From an uncultured Lachnospiraceae bacterium (GTDB lineage: Bacteria > Bacillota > Clostridia > Lachnospirales > Lachnospiraceae), in contig CATJHO010000113.1 in NCBI GenBank assembly GCA_949740535.1, forward strand, positions 1 to 40,092: a DNA stretch of 40,092 bases. Direction: 5' to 3'. Under the pieces are notes generated by a model. It saw only the letters and a program-made list of their open reading frames with translations, was not told where the DNA came from and did no database searches. The number at the start of each line of letters is the position of its first letter. Position 1 is the first letter of the stretch. This document shows, one piece after another, positions 8,062 to 16,628 of the stretch. Position numbers and translations under genes: made by a program.

Positions 8062-9135
8062 CTAATCACCAAAACTGATTCCCACCATCTTTGCTTCCGC
8101 AATAATAGAGGAATTGGGATCTACGAACTTCAATTTTCCGGCAGATTTCTCCAGAGGGATTCTTTTGGTCTCATTTCCCACAATACCAATCATATAGCCG
8201 TAATCATCATCCACGATAGCCTGTGCCGCTGCTGCGCCAAGTCTTGTGGACAATACACGGTCATAGGGGCAGGGACTTCCGCCCCTCTGCGTATGTCCGG
8301 GAACTGTTACACGAACCTCGGTTCCCAGACGCTTCGTCAGCTGATCCGCAATCTCGTAGGATACGGCCGGATAGGAATATGTCTCCATGAACTTCTTCAG
8401 TTCCTTCTTGGACATTGCCGCCCGCTCTTTGGGAACCGCACCCTCTGCTACCGCCAGTATGGTAAAGCCCTTCTTCTGTTTGTTCCGGGCTTCAATGGCT
8501 TCACAGATGCTGTCTATACTGTAGGGAATCTCCGGAATCAGAATAATATCCGCTCCTCCTGCAATTCCTGCATGAAGGGTCAGCTGGCCTACCTTATGTC
8601 CCATTACCTCCACAATGAAAACACGTCCGTGGGAAGCCGCTGTGGTATGGATGCAGTCAATGCAGTCTGTGGCTATATTTACTGCACTCTGGAAACCGAA
8701 CGTCATATCCGTAGCCCAGATATCATTGTCAATGGTCTTTGGCATATGAAGAACATTCAGGCCCTCCTCACGCAGAAGGTTGGCTGTCTTCTGAGTTCCA
8801 TTTCCGCCCAGAATCACCAGACAGTCCAGACGCAGCTTGTAGTATGTCTGCTTCATGGCCTCTACCTTATCAAGCCCCTTCTCATCCGGCACCCGCATCT
8901 GCTTGAATGCCTGTCTGGAGCTTCCCAGAATGGTTCCGCCCTTGGTGAGAATTCCTGAGAAATCCCTGGGCGTCAGCATACGGTAATTTCCGTAAATCAG
9001 ACCCTTATAGCCCTCTTCAAAGCCATACAGCTCCACCTCGTCCAGCGCGTTGCAGACACCTTTTACAATTCCCCGCATAGTCGCGTTCAAGGCTTGGCAG
9101 TCTCCGCCGCTGGTCAGCATTCCGATTCGTTTCAT
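8062..9135 (-). CDS. pfkA: ATP-dependent 6-phosphofructokinase (group III-like)
   Basis: A 357-residue phosphofructokinase that commits fructose-6-phosphate to glycolysis. SGGDCQALNA (9-18), GGNGT (110-114), PKTIDND (132-138) and VEVMGHKVGQL follow the family. The residue equivalent to E. coli Gly104 is Gly, indicating ATP as donor. The equivalent of Gly124 is Lys (PKTIDND), as in PPi-dependent and mixed-substrate group III enzymes, and Asp103 is Asn. Start is the ATG at 9135 with GGAGG eight bases upstream; that GGAGG lies inside a five-codon upstream extension, ruling the extension out. It heads pfkA-dnaX-ybaB-recR. Confidence 0.92.
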   Translation of the reverse strand: MKRIGMLTSGGDCQALNATMRGIVKGVCNALDEVELYGFEEGYKGLIYGNYRMLTPRDFSGILTKGGTILGSSRQAFKQMRVPDEKGLDKVEAMKQTYYKLRLDCLVILGGNGTQKTANLLREEGLNVLHMPKTIDNDIWATDMTFGFQSAVNIATDCIDCIHTTAASHGRVFIVEVMGHKVGQLTLHAGIAGGADIILIPEIPYSIDSICEAIEARNKQKKGFTILAVAEGAVPKERAAMSKKELKKFMETYSYPAVSYEIADQLTKRLGTEVRVTVPGHTQRGGSPCPYDRVLSTRLGAAAAQAIVDDDYGYMIGIVGNETKRIPLEKSAGKLKFVDPNSSIIAEAKMVGISFGD

Positions 9136-9205
9136 AAAGCACGCCTCCATCCTTTTATTTCAGATTTTCCGGGCTCAATGTGTTCCAAACCCATACGATA
9201 GATAA

Positions 9206-9234
9206 ATTTTATCATAAATATGCATTTCTCACAA
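9206..9234 (-). promoter_or_regulatory. Promoter of pfkA-dnaX-ybaB-recR
   Basis: TTGTGA (9229-9234), 17 bp, TAAAAT (9206-9211). It is back to back with the tRNA-Ser promoter, nine bases separating the two -35 elements. Confidence 0.6.
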
Positions 9235-9243
9235 GGGAATAAC

Positions 9244-9272
9244 TTGAAAAATCTTGCCGGGCATATTATAAT
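9244..9272 (+). promoter_or_regulatory. Promoter of tRNA-Ser
   Basis: TTGAAA (9244-9249), 17 bp, perfect TATAAT (9267-9272). Predicted start is near 9279, at the foot of a hairpin. Confidence 0.8.
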
Positions 9273-9274
9273 GA

Positions 9275-9302
9275 TAAAGGCCGCAACGTGCTGCGGCCTT
9301 TA
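9275..9302 (+). promoter_or_regulatory. 5'-end hairpin of the tRNA-Ser transcript
   Basis: AAAGGCCGCA, a six-base loop and TGCGGCCTTT form a perfect 10 bp stem, starting within a few bases of the predicted transcription start and ending about ten bases before the tRNA. It looks like a terminator but has no gene behind it on the plus strand. On the minus strand it would precede only the pfkA promoter. Confidence 0.7.
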
Positions 9303-9312
9303 TCATTCTTCT

Positions 9313-9400
9313 GGAGGAGTACCCAAGCGGCTGAAGGGTCTGGCTTCGAACACCAGTAGGCCGGTAACACGGCGCGGGGGTTCAAATCCCCCCTCCTCCG
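9313..9400 (+). tRNA. tRNA-Ser (CGA)
   Basis: An 88-base class II tRNA. The acceptor GGAGGAG pairs with CTCCTCC, the long variable arm GCCG/CGGC is typical of Ser, and the T-arm is GGGGG-TTCAAAT-CCCCC. Anticodon loop TTCGAAC gives CGA, reading UCG. The last anticodon-stem pair is C-A. Discriminator G73 is correct for serine. CCA is not encoded (TTG follows). Confidence 0.95.
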
Positions 9401-9407
9401 TTGCCAA

Positions 9408-9439
9408 GGGCGCCATAGATACGGCGCTCTTTTGTTTTA
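9408..9439 (+). terminator. Terminator after tRNA-Ser
   Basis: GGGCGCC, eight-base loop and GGCGCTC (one G-U), then TTTTGTTTT. It lies seven bases past the tRNA. Confidence 0.8.
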
Positions 9440-9483
9440 TATGCAAGGGCTCCATTTAAAAATGCCACAAGGAGGATCGCTTC

Positions 9484-10716
9484 ATGATTAAACCAAAATC
9501 CTACATGTTTGCTGTTCCGGCCCAGCCAAGAGATGTTGAGAACCTGGAACTCATTCTGGAAAGGCTTCACACAGCCGGTGCCTTTCAGCTCTTATCCGAA
9601 CACATGGAAGAGGAAACACTGTATCTGAAAATCAACTATGAGGGAGAGCTCTATTCTGCAGAAGTTTATCCTTCAAATTTCGCCCTTCCGGAGCTCTACC
9701 GCTGCCAGCATCTGTTTCCCGATGTAGACGCGGAGGCTGTACAGGCCGCTGAGTTTGGCCTTGCCGTAGAAATGGAATTCGGAACAAATCCTCTCATTTC
9801 ATATCATCTGCAGCTAAAGCTGATTTATGCCTTGCTGCCGGATCTTCTGGCCGTACTGGATGACAGTTCAGAAAAAATATTATCCGGACGCTGGGCGGTT
9901 CTGGCCGCCCAGTCCACGGTTCCGCCTGCTCCCCGTTATCTTTTTACTGCCCAGGCCGTTTCCGGGGAGGACGACTGCGTCTGGCTTCATACCCATGGCC
10001 TCAACCGCTGCGGCCGCCCGGAGCTTGAGGTTCTCAACTCCGATAAGGAGACTTATCAGACCCATTATAACACACTGGAAACGCTGGCCTTAAGACTGCT
10101 GGACGAAGAAGAAACACCCAAATGTAAGGAGCCCTTTTTCCTGGCCTATGCAGCCCAGGACATTCCTCTGGTGGTGACACTGATCGACTGGGAGGAAGCT
10201 GTTTCCTGTTATCCGCCAGAGATGCTGGGCGGAAAAAAAGATCGGGAAGAGGGCCACAATCAGGATACCTGCGCGATTTTTGTATATCCCAGCCAGAAAA
10301 GCTTTGAGGAAGGAAACTACTCCTCCCTGGCCATTTATGACAATGTCTTAAAGGAAAATCCCATCTATATGCTCTCCAACTCCGAAACCAGCCGGATGAA
10401 GGCTCTGGCCGCAGAACGGATGGAATTTTTATTCCAGGCTTTTTCAGATAAACGCAATCATCTTCTGGTTAAAATCGGGCTTCTTATGGATAAGCCCCAC
10501 CGGACAGATACAAGTGAGCGGGAACATATCTGGTTTGAAGTGACTGACATACAAAATGGGCATATCACTGCCAGACTTACCCAGGAGCCTTACTATATTG
10601 AAGGAATTCATGAAGGCCATACCGGGACTTACGCTCCGGACGATGTCACGGACTGGCTCATCTTTACCCCTGAGCGCAGACTTACTCCTGACGACGTGTA
10701 TATTCTTACACTCTAG
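9484..10716 (+). CDS. DUF4026/DUF2314-type protein
   Basis: A 410-residue soluble protein with no signal peptide or membrane helix, and the only protein gene on the plus strand. The N-terminal two thirds resemble the DUF4026 family. The C-terminal 90 residues have DUF2314 features: EHIWFEV (347-353), an ITARLTQEP strand and a closing TDWLIF (389-394). The function of both domains is unknown. AGGAGG lies eight bases before the ATG. No strong promoter is visible between the tRNA-Ser terminator and the gene, so it may depend on read-through or a weak promoter. It ends at a two-way terminator shared with the convergent surface-protein gene. Confidence 0.8.
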   Translation: MIKPKSYMFAVPAQPRDVENLELILERLHTAGAFQLLSEHMEEETLYLKINYEGELYSAEVYPSNFALPELYRCQHLFPDVDAEAVQAAEFGLAVEMEFGTNPLISYHLQLKLIYALLPDLLAVLDDSSEKILSGRWAVLAAQSTVPPAPRYLFTAQAVSGEDDCVWLHTHGLNRCGRPELEVLNSDKETYQTHYNTLETLALRLLDEEETPKCKEPFFLAYAAQDIPLVVTLIDWEEAVSCYPPEMLGGKKDREEGHNQDTCAIFVYPSQKSFEEGNYSSLAIYDNVLKENPIYMLSNSETSRMKALAAERMEFLFQAFSDKRNHLLVKIGLLMDKPHRTDTSEREHIWFEVTDIQNGHITARLTQEPYYIEGIHEGHTGTYAPDDVTDWLIFTPERRLTPDDVYILTL

Positions 10717-10717
10717 C

Positions 10718-10766
10718 AAAAAGGGAGACGGCTCCTCCCTTGATTCATGGAAGCCGTCTCCTTTTT
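10718..10766. terminator. Bidirectional terminator
   Basis: GGAGACGGCT (10724-10733) pairs with AGCCGTCTCC (10752-10761), with A5 before and T5 after. It can end the plus-strand DUF4026 gene and the minus-strand heptad-repeat gene. Confidence 0.92.
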
Positions 10767-10773
10767 CATTTTT

Positions 10774-12984
10774 TTACTTCTTAATTCCTTCTGTTTTATA
10801 AATGAATCTTACAGTTCCTTCCACTCCGTCCGGAATTCCGGCAAAGGACTGATAAGACCGGGCTGCGCTCTTAACTGCATCCATACGGTCTGACAATTCC
10901 TGTACGTCTCCTTCAAACAGATCCACCAGCTTCTGGATTCCTTCATCGTTAAATTCTACTGTTCCATCCCGAAGCTCTCCGGAACCGTCCCGAAGCTCTT
11001 CCACGCCGTTTCTCAAATCCTGTCCGCCATCCTTCAGCTCATGGGTTCCGTCTTTCAGCTTTATGGTTCCGTCCTGAAGTTCTCCTGCACCGGAACTCAG
11101 CTTCTTGGCGCCTTCCAGCAGGGCCTGCGCTCCCTGATTGGTCTGTGCCACGCCTGCGGTGTAGGCCTGCAGACCCTGATAGAATTGACTGTAGCCATCC
11201 AGCTGCGCTTTTAATGCTGCCAGAGAAGCTCTTGCCGCCGCCAGCGCAGCAGCAGGATCGCCTGCAGCCGGGGAAGCTGTCGATGCTCCGGAGGTCTGCA
11301 CTGGTACATATTCTTTTTCCTGTACCACAGCCTGTGTCATCTGCGCCTCCTGTTCTAAGTTTTCTCTCTGCCCGGATTCCTCTTTCTGCACCGGTTCCCC
11401 TTCCACTTCTTCTTCCTGCTTTTGTTCCTCTGTATTCTCTTTCTCAGGCTCTTCTTTTACATTCTCTTCCAGCTTATCTTTTTGGATTTCTTCCTGCGTT
11501 TCTTCTTCCTGCCGGGGCTCTTCTTCTGTCCCTGGAGTATCCTTCACCCATTCATCTTTGGCAGTCTCAGGTACTGTCTCATCCGGCACATTTTCTTCCT
11601 GTATCATTTCCACACACTCTGTAGGCAGAGAAATCTGTGCGGTATCCAGCCCGATCGTCCCCGGCTGTTTCAGCATTCCGTCTATCTGTGCAATTAAGCC
11701 GTCTAAAACCGATGCATAATTCTGTATGGTCAGAGTCGGAATTGTCATTCCCGGAATTGCCGCCTGCAGCTGCTTCAGCTGTGTATTGGCTGCCCCCAGC
11801 AGGCTGTTAAATACCTGTTCTGCTCCGCCCAGCAGCTCCTCATTCTTAGAAGCCAGCTCTGACAGTCCGTCTGCCAGCTGATTCACACCCTTTACCAGTT
11901 CTCCCGCACCAGACTTCAGGCTGGAAGCCCCGTCCCGCAGTTCCCGCGCGCCATCATTCAGCTCTTCCATACCATCATAAAGCTCATCCGTTCCATCCTT
12001 CAATTCCAAAACGCCGTCATACAGATCGGAAGTTCCATCCATCAGCTTTTCCATGGCATCCTGCAGCTCATCCATATCCGCAGTCAGCTCATCCATTTTC
12101 TCCTGTGTATCCAGCTCCATATCGCTGAAAATCTCGTTGGCCGCCACAGTCATTGTAGCTGCCAGTTCAAAATCCGTCACATCCGCAGTCAATTCTACAT
12201 AATCCGGAATATCCAGCTCTTCTATATCAAATTCTTCACTGCCGATATCCAGATTATCCTTCAGTCCCGGCATTGCATATCCCATCACAAGGGTACGCTC
12301 TCCATCATTGATGATCTTTCCGTTGACAGCTTCAATATTTTTGAACTTCTCATTGTCCAGAACCACCCCTGTAATAACTACAAAAGGCACATAAAGCTCT
12401 TCCTCCCGGCCGTCTGTGAATACTTTTTCCTTCTGTCGGTTGGTATAATCAAAGCGGATGCTCACCTTTCCGCTCTGTCCTGACAGTTCCTGAGGCGAAA
12501 CCGCCCGGCCGTTCAGGGAATAGCTGACTTTCAGATCCACCGGAAGCTCCTTTTGAATATTTCCCTGATAATAAATATCATTTCCGGCAGCATCCCACAC
12601 ACCCAGGGCGCCTTCCTTCTGCCGGAATCCCTCTGACCCCTTTACATTGGTGATATTGGTAAGCTCTGTAGTATCCTCCAGACTCTGGCTTCCCATCGCA
12701 TTTTTCAGCCAGTCACTGACAATCAGCTTCTGGGGAGAGCCATCTGCATCGGCAATCACATACACCGTCTCCTCCTTGGACGGCCGTCCTGTATCTTCCT
12801 GAGACAGCTCTGCCTCTGCCGTCTTTACCTCTGCCTCCGGAATCGCTGCGGCTGTCTCTGCATTTCCCAAAAGCCAGCTTTCCGTTTCCTTTGCCTGTAC
12901 CGGAATCTGTATTCCGCTGCACGCCAGCATTGCTGCCATAACTACCGATGTACTTCTTTTCCACTGATTATTTGCTTTTTTCAT
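10774..12984 (-). CDS. Secreted heptad-repeat (LxxGxxx) rod protein
   Basis: A 736-residue exported protein. A signal peptide (basic KKANNQWKR, hydrophobic VVMAAMLAC, cleavage near VQA-KE at 31) is followed by a beta-rich region (70-280). Two blocks of seven-residue repeats follow, of the form L-x-D-G-x-x-E (about 314-375 and 616-676). They are separated by a segment (about 400-450) and a very acidic Glu/Lys/Gln stretch (485-550). These match the XXXLXXG heptad seen in YhgE/Pip-type and other rod-like surface proteins. There is no LPXTG motif or C-terminal membrane helix. Its ATG overlaps the MMPL stop (ATGA) behind AGGAGGT, so the two are translationally coupled and probably act together. 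What it binds is unknown. Confidence 0.8.
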   Translation of the reverse strand: MKKANNQWKRSTSVVMAAMLACSGIQIPVQAKETESWLLGNAETAAAIPEAEVKTAEAELSQEDTGRPSKEETVYVIADADGSPQKLIVSDWLKNAMGSQSLEDTTELTNITNVKGSEGFRQKEGALGVWDAAGNDIYYQGNIQKELPVDLKVSYSLNGRAVSPQELSGQSGKVSIRFDYTNRQKEKVFTDGREEELYVPFVVITGVVLDNEKFKNIEAVNGKIINDGERTLVMGYAMPGLKDNLDIGSEEFDIEELDIPDYVELTADVTDFELAATMTVAANEIFSDMELDTQEKMDELTADMDELQDAMEKLMDGTSDLYDGVLELKDGTDELYDGMEELNDGARELRDGASSLKSGAGELVKGVNQLADGLSELASKNEELLGGAEQVFNSLLGAANTQLKQLQAAIPGMTIPTLTIQNYASVLDGLIAQIDGMLKQPGTIGLDTAQISLPTECVEMIQEENVPDETVPETAKDEWVKDTPGTEEEPRQEEETQEEIQKDKLEENVKEEPEKENTEEQKQEEEVEGEPVQKEESGQRENLEQEAQMTQAVVQEKEYVPVQTSGASTASPAAGDPAAALAAARASLAALKAQLDGYSQFYQGLQAYTAGVAQTNQGAQALLEGAKKLSSGAGELQDGTIKLKDGTHELKDGGQDLRNGVEELRDGSGELRDGTVEFNDEGIQKLVDLFEGDVQELSDRMDAVKSAARSYQSFAGIPDGVEGTVRFIYKTEGIKK

Positions 12985-15077
12985 TTCTTTACCTCCTCAG
13001 ATGCCTTATCAGGCTTAAAACCAATACTCGTTACAAGAATCACTTTATCAAATACCAGAAACATAGCCGGAAGGATAAATGCTGTTGCCAACAGGCTTAC
13101 AACGGCTCCTCTTGCCATCAATGCGCACAGGGATCGAATCATATCCACATCCGAGTAAACTGCCACGCCCAGAGTTGCAGCGAAGAATCCCAGCGCGCTG
13201 ACAATAACCGACGGAAGAGAGGTGGACAATGCTGTGGAAACGGAATCCTCTCTGCTCTGTCCTTTGTGCCGTTCCAGCTTATACCGGGTAGTCATCAAAA
13301 TCGCGTAATCGACGGTTGCCCCCAGCTGAATGGTGCTGATGCAGATAGGTGCAATAAACGGAAGCGATGTTCCGGTATAGTGCGGAATTCCCAGATTAAT
13401 AAAGATAGCAAATTCAATAACTGCCACCAGGATCACCGGCAGAGAAATGCTTTTCAGTACCAGAGCAATAATTACGAAAATGGCAATGATGGAAATCGTA
13501 TTCACCACCTGGAAATCATGATCCGTGATCTCAATCAGATCCTTGGTACAGGGAGCCTCTCCGATGAGCATTCCCGATGTATCATATTTTTTTATAATCT
13601 CCTGCAGTTCTCCAATCTGCCGGTTGACCTCATCTGTGGCTGTACTGTATTGGGATTGAACCAGCAGAAGCTTCCAATTCTCACTTTCCAGTTCCTCCCG
13701 CGCCTTATCAGGTATCATTTCATCGGGAATTCTGGAACCAACAGCAGAATCCATACCCAGCGCAAATTCTATCCCATCCACCTGTTTCATTTCATCCACC
13801 ATGTGTCTTACATCTTTCGCCGGCACTTCTTTATCCAGAAGCACCATGTGTGTTGCCCCGGCGGAAAATTCGTCCTCCAGCTTATTCACTGCCTGCACGT
13901 AACCCATATATTCCGGAAGCGAACCGCCCAGGTTGTAGTAAACCTCGCCGCCAGCTTTGTCATAGCCATAATAGGCGGCCGGCAGAATGAGCACAAACAG
14001 AATCAGGAATACCGGATACCCCTTAATAACAAATCTTACCATCTTCCCAAAGTCCGGCATCAGCGGCCGGTGCTTTGTTCTGGCTATAAATTTGTCCAGC
14101 ACCAGTATCATAGAAGGCAGAATCGTTACACATCCCAGCACTCCAAAGACCACGCCTTTCGCCATCACAAGCCCCAGATCCAGTCCCAGGGTATAGCTCA
14201 TAAAGCAAAGGGCTATAAATCCTGCCACGGTTGTAATGGAACTCCCCACTACTGAAGTAATGGTTGCCTTAATGGCATGAGCCATCGCCCGCTTCTTATC
14301 TCCCGCAAACCGTTCCTGCTGCTCCACATAGCTGTGCCATAGGAAAATCGAGTAATCCATGGTAACCGCCAGCTGCAGCACCGCCGCCAGGGCCTGGGTC
14401 AGAAAGGATATCTCGCCAAAGAAAATATTTGTGCCCATATTCAGGAGAATCGCCATGCCAATACTTAGAAGGAAAATTACCGGCAACGCCCAGCTGTCCA
14501 GAAATGCCGTCATTACCATACTGGAAAGCACAACTGCAAGTATCACATAGATGATTTCCTCCCGCTCACACAGCTCCTTTAAATCAGCCACCATAGCTGT
14601 CATACCGGACACAAAGCACTGTTCTCCCGCAATCCGTTTAATCTCTGCCGCCGCATCCAGTGTCTCGTCTGCTGAAGTGGAGGTATCAAAGAAAACCGCC
14701 ATCATGGTTGCATTTTCTGAATTGAACGTATCGTAATATTCATCCGGCAGGATTTCCATGGGAACGGAAAGATCCAGGAAACTGTCATACCACAATACGT
14801 CTGCCACATGATCCACTTCCTCTATCTGTTCCCGAAGAGCCGCTGTTTCCTTATTGTCCATACCTTCAATAACTACAAAAGAAAAAGCTCCTTTTCCAAA
14901 TTCCTCCATCAGAATATCCTGGCCTGTCATGGTTTCAATATCTCCAGGCAGATAAGTCAGCATATCATAATTAATTCGTGTGGCTGCCATTCCCAAAGCT
15001 GAAGGTATCATCAGCGCCAGGGTTATAATCAAGATAGGGATACGAAACTTTACTACCCCTTTGCCAAATTTAATCAT
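12981..15077 (-). CDS. MMPL/RND family transporter
   Basis: A 698-residue RND-type membrane protein with two repeated halves. Each half has one helix, a large extracellular loop (about residues 33-165 and 375-520) and a bundle of about five helices. The proton-relay motif occurs in both halves (AVTMDYSIFLWHSY and GATVDYAILMTTRY). MMPL proteins export lipids, fatty acids or hydrophobic compounds using the proton gradient. I prefer the second ATG (15077), seven bases from GGAGA; the first (15083) is too close. It is followed with a 4 bp overlap by the rod protein and preceded by DUF308 and a TetR regulator, an arrangement typical of regulated exporters. Substrate unknown. Confidence 0.92.
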   Translation of the reverse strand: MIKFGKGVVKFRIPILIITLALMIPSALGMAATRINYDMLTYLPGDIETMTGQDILMEEFGKGAFSFVVIEGMDNKETAALREQIEEVDHVADVLWYDSFLDLSVPMEILPDEYYDTFNSENATMMAVFFDTSTSADETLDAAAEIKRIAGEQCFVSGMTAMVADLKELCEREEIIYVILAVVLSSMVMTAFLDSWALPVIFLLSIGMAILLNMGTNIFFGEISFLTQALAAVLQLAVTMDYSIFLWHSYVEQQERFAGDKKRAMAHAIKATITSVVGSSITTVAGFIALCFMSYTLGLDLGLVMAKGVVFGVLGCVTILPSMILVLDKFIARTKHRPLMPDFGKMVRFVIKGYPVFLILFVLILPAAYYGYDKAGGEVYYNLGGSLPEYMGYVQAVNKLEDEFSAGATHMVLLDKEVPAKDVRHMVDEMKQVDGIEFALGMDSAVGSRIPDEMIPDKAREELESENWKLLLVQSQYSTATDEVNRQIGELQEIIKKYDTSGMLIGEAPCTKDLIEITDHDFQVVNTISIIAIFVIIALVLKSISLPVILVAVIEFAIFINLGIPHYTGTSLPFIAPICISTIQLGATVDYAILMTTRYKLERHKGQSREDSVSTALSTSLPSVIVSALGFFAATLGVAVYSDVDMIRSLCALMARGAVVSLLATAFILPAMFLVFDKVILVTSIGFKPDKASEEVKK

Positions 15078-15107
15078 AATCATTCTCCATTCTTATTACC
15101 GCAGTAC

Positions 15108-15671
15108 CTATCTGGGCTTATATTCCTTTACTCTTGTTGTTTTTATGGTATAGACTGCCACACACAAGTTTAACAGTCCCTCCATAACAAGTGTAAGTCC
15201 CAGAAGCATCACCGCTCCGGCTGCTCCAGAGCCGCCGAAGGGATCTAAAATAATCATCAGTCCCAGGACACTGGCCAGAACCGCCGCTCCTCCAATCACC
15301 CGCCACTGTTCCATTCCGAACCGCCTGGCATCCAGAGCTGTCTGTATCTTCAAAAGTCCGTCCATCAACACCACAATGCCCAGCACCAGATTCAGAAACC
15401 GCAGAACACTGTCACTGCGAACAGCCATCAGCAGCCCCAGTATCACTGCCAGAATTCCACCAGCCAAATCAAACTGAAATGCCAGACGGTACAGATCCTG
15501 GGACAGATAACCGCAAATCTTAAACCCTCCACAGACCGCCAGCAGAATTCCCATCACTTTACAAATCACCGAGGCGGAGATCTCCGGATGTAACAGCAGC
15601 AGAATTCCCGCCGCGCAGAATGCAGCAGAGGACCCTGCATATCCTCCCTTTGCAATTCGAACTGCTTTCAT
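15108..15671 (-). CDS. DUF308 (HdeD-like) membrane protein
   Basis: A 187-residue protein with about six helices in a repeated pattern (AGILLLLHPEISASVICKVMG, LAGGILAVILGLLMAV, LGLMIILDPFGGSGAAG). This matches the DUF308/HdeD family, whose members are associated with acid or membrane stress in enterobacteria. Here it lies between the TetR gene and the MMPL gene (30 bp upstream of the latter), so it is probably a partner in the same exporter operon. GGGAG lies seven bases before the ATG. Molecular role unknown. Confidence 0.8.
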   Translation of the reverse strand: MKAVRIAKGGYAGSSAAFCAAGILLLLHPEISASVICKVMGILLAVCGGFKICGYLSQDLYRLAFQFDLAGGILAVILGLLMAVRSDSVLRFLNLVLGIVVLMDGLLKIQTALDARRFGMEQWRVIGGAAVLASVLGLMIILDPFGGSGAAGAVMLLGLTLVMEGLLNLCVAVYTIKTTRVKEYKPR

Positions 15672-15740
15672 CTCTCTTCACTCCCTTCTTCCTTATCTGC
15701 TTTTTATTTTACGAAAAAAATCCACCCCTGAACACGGGCA

Positions 15741-15774
15741 GAAAAAGAACGGTGTACAAAAACCGTACACCGTT
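15741..15774 (-). terminator. Terminator or operator dyad after tetR
   Basis: AACGGTGTAC and GTACACCGTT form a perfect 10 bp dyad with a seven-base loop. CTTTTTC follows on the minus strand and TTTTCTTA on the plus strand. As a terminator it ends tetR. The inner GGTGTAC-N7-GTACACC could also be an operator, because no clear promoter is seen between it and the DUF308 gene. Confidence 0.7.
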
Positions 15775-15830
15775 TTCTTATTAACTGAAATTCAGACATT
15801 TAAGCCTCTGTGCCCAAAATTCAAGCTGTC

Positions 15831-16421
15831 TTATGTATTATTTTTTTGAAACTTCCCGGCCCTGGCTCTCTGCCTGCCCTTGTCTAACGCTGCAGACACA
15901 CTTCCTTCCAGAAGCTCTCCCAGACTTCGAATCATCTGCTCCGCATCTGCTTTCATCCCTTCGCTAATCCAGGCCATGACCATTCCTGACAGGCCGCATT
16001 TATAGAAATGGATGATCAGTTCCAGATCCAGTCTGGACACATCTTTTGCGCCGTCCAGCCCTTCTGCCATCCGCCGTACAACCTCCTCTGCAATGCTGTT
16101 CAGGTACCGCTCCAGCTCTTCCCTGCTGACCGAATTGTAAATATGATACACCGCCCGCTTATTACTCAAGGCAAAGTTTGCCGCCTCAATGAATCCTTCC
16201 TCCAGCGATTTTACATCTGCATGTTTGGCAATAACCCGCTCTACTTCTCCATCAATCACATACGTCAGAAGTGCATGTATATCCTCAAAATGATAATAGA
16301 AGGTATTCCTGTTGATCTCGCAGCAATCTACGATCTCCTTTACCGTAATCTTATCCAAAGGCTTTTCATTCAACAGTACAAGGAATGCTTCTACAATCGC
16401 TTTTTTTGTAAACTGGGCCAT
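15831..16421 (-). CDS. TetR/AcrR family transcriptional regulator
   Basis: A 196-residue regulator. The N-terminal HTH is clear (KITVKEIVDCCEINRNTFYYHFEDIHALL, about residues 24-52). The C-terminal helical part (about 75-180) is ligand-binding and resembles the TetR_C subgroup found with DhaS-like regulators. The start is the ATG behind AAAGGGAG. It is upstream of DUF308-MMPL-rod on the same strand, separated by a dyad and terminator, so it most likely represses that exporter operon in response to an exported compound. Its own promoter is close to consensus. Confidence 0.92.
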   Translation of the reverse strand: MAQFTKKAIVEAFLVLLNEKPLDKITVKEIVDCCEINRNTFYYHFEDIHALLTYVIDGEVERVIAKHADVKSLEEGFIEAANFALSNKRAVYHIYNSVSREELERYLNSIAEEVVRRMAEGLDGAKDVSRLDLELIIHFYKCGLSGMVMAWISEGMKADAEQMIRSLGELLEGSVSAALDKGRQRARAGKFQKNNT

Positions 16422-16451
16422 AAAAAACTCCCTTTCTCTCTATTACGGTAG

Positions 16452-16480
16452 ATTATAGCGGATTTTTTTCTGATTTTCAA
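16452..16480 (-). promoter_or_regulatory. Promoter of the tetR gene
   Basis: TTGAAA (16475-16480), 17 bp, perfect TATAAT (16452-16457). The spacer contains AAAAAAATCCG just before the -10, nearly the same as in the promoter at 40031-40059. Confidence 0.8.
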
Positions 16481-16628
16481 GCAGTCTTCCTGTCAATACG
16501 CTTTATCTATCACTTCGTTTAAAAATATTTTTCTGCCGTGTAATATATCCGTTTTGTCCCTTCCACTCAGGCCGCATCCTCTAATCCTTATCTTTTATCC
16601 CCCTGCCAGGTATGGAAGCAGATTCATC

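Noticed and set aside
12948-14255. A 435-codon plus-strand open frame opposite the MMPL gene
   Set aside because: Low-complexity His/Asn/Gln-rich shadow of a clear membrane protein; no family features or ribosome binding site.
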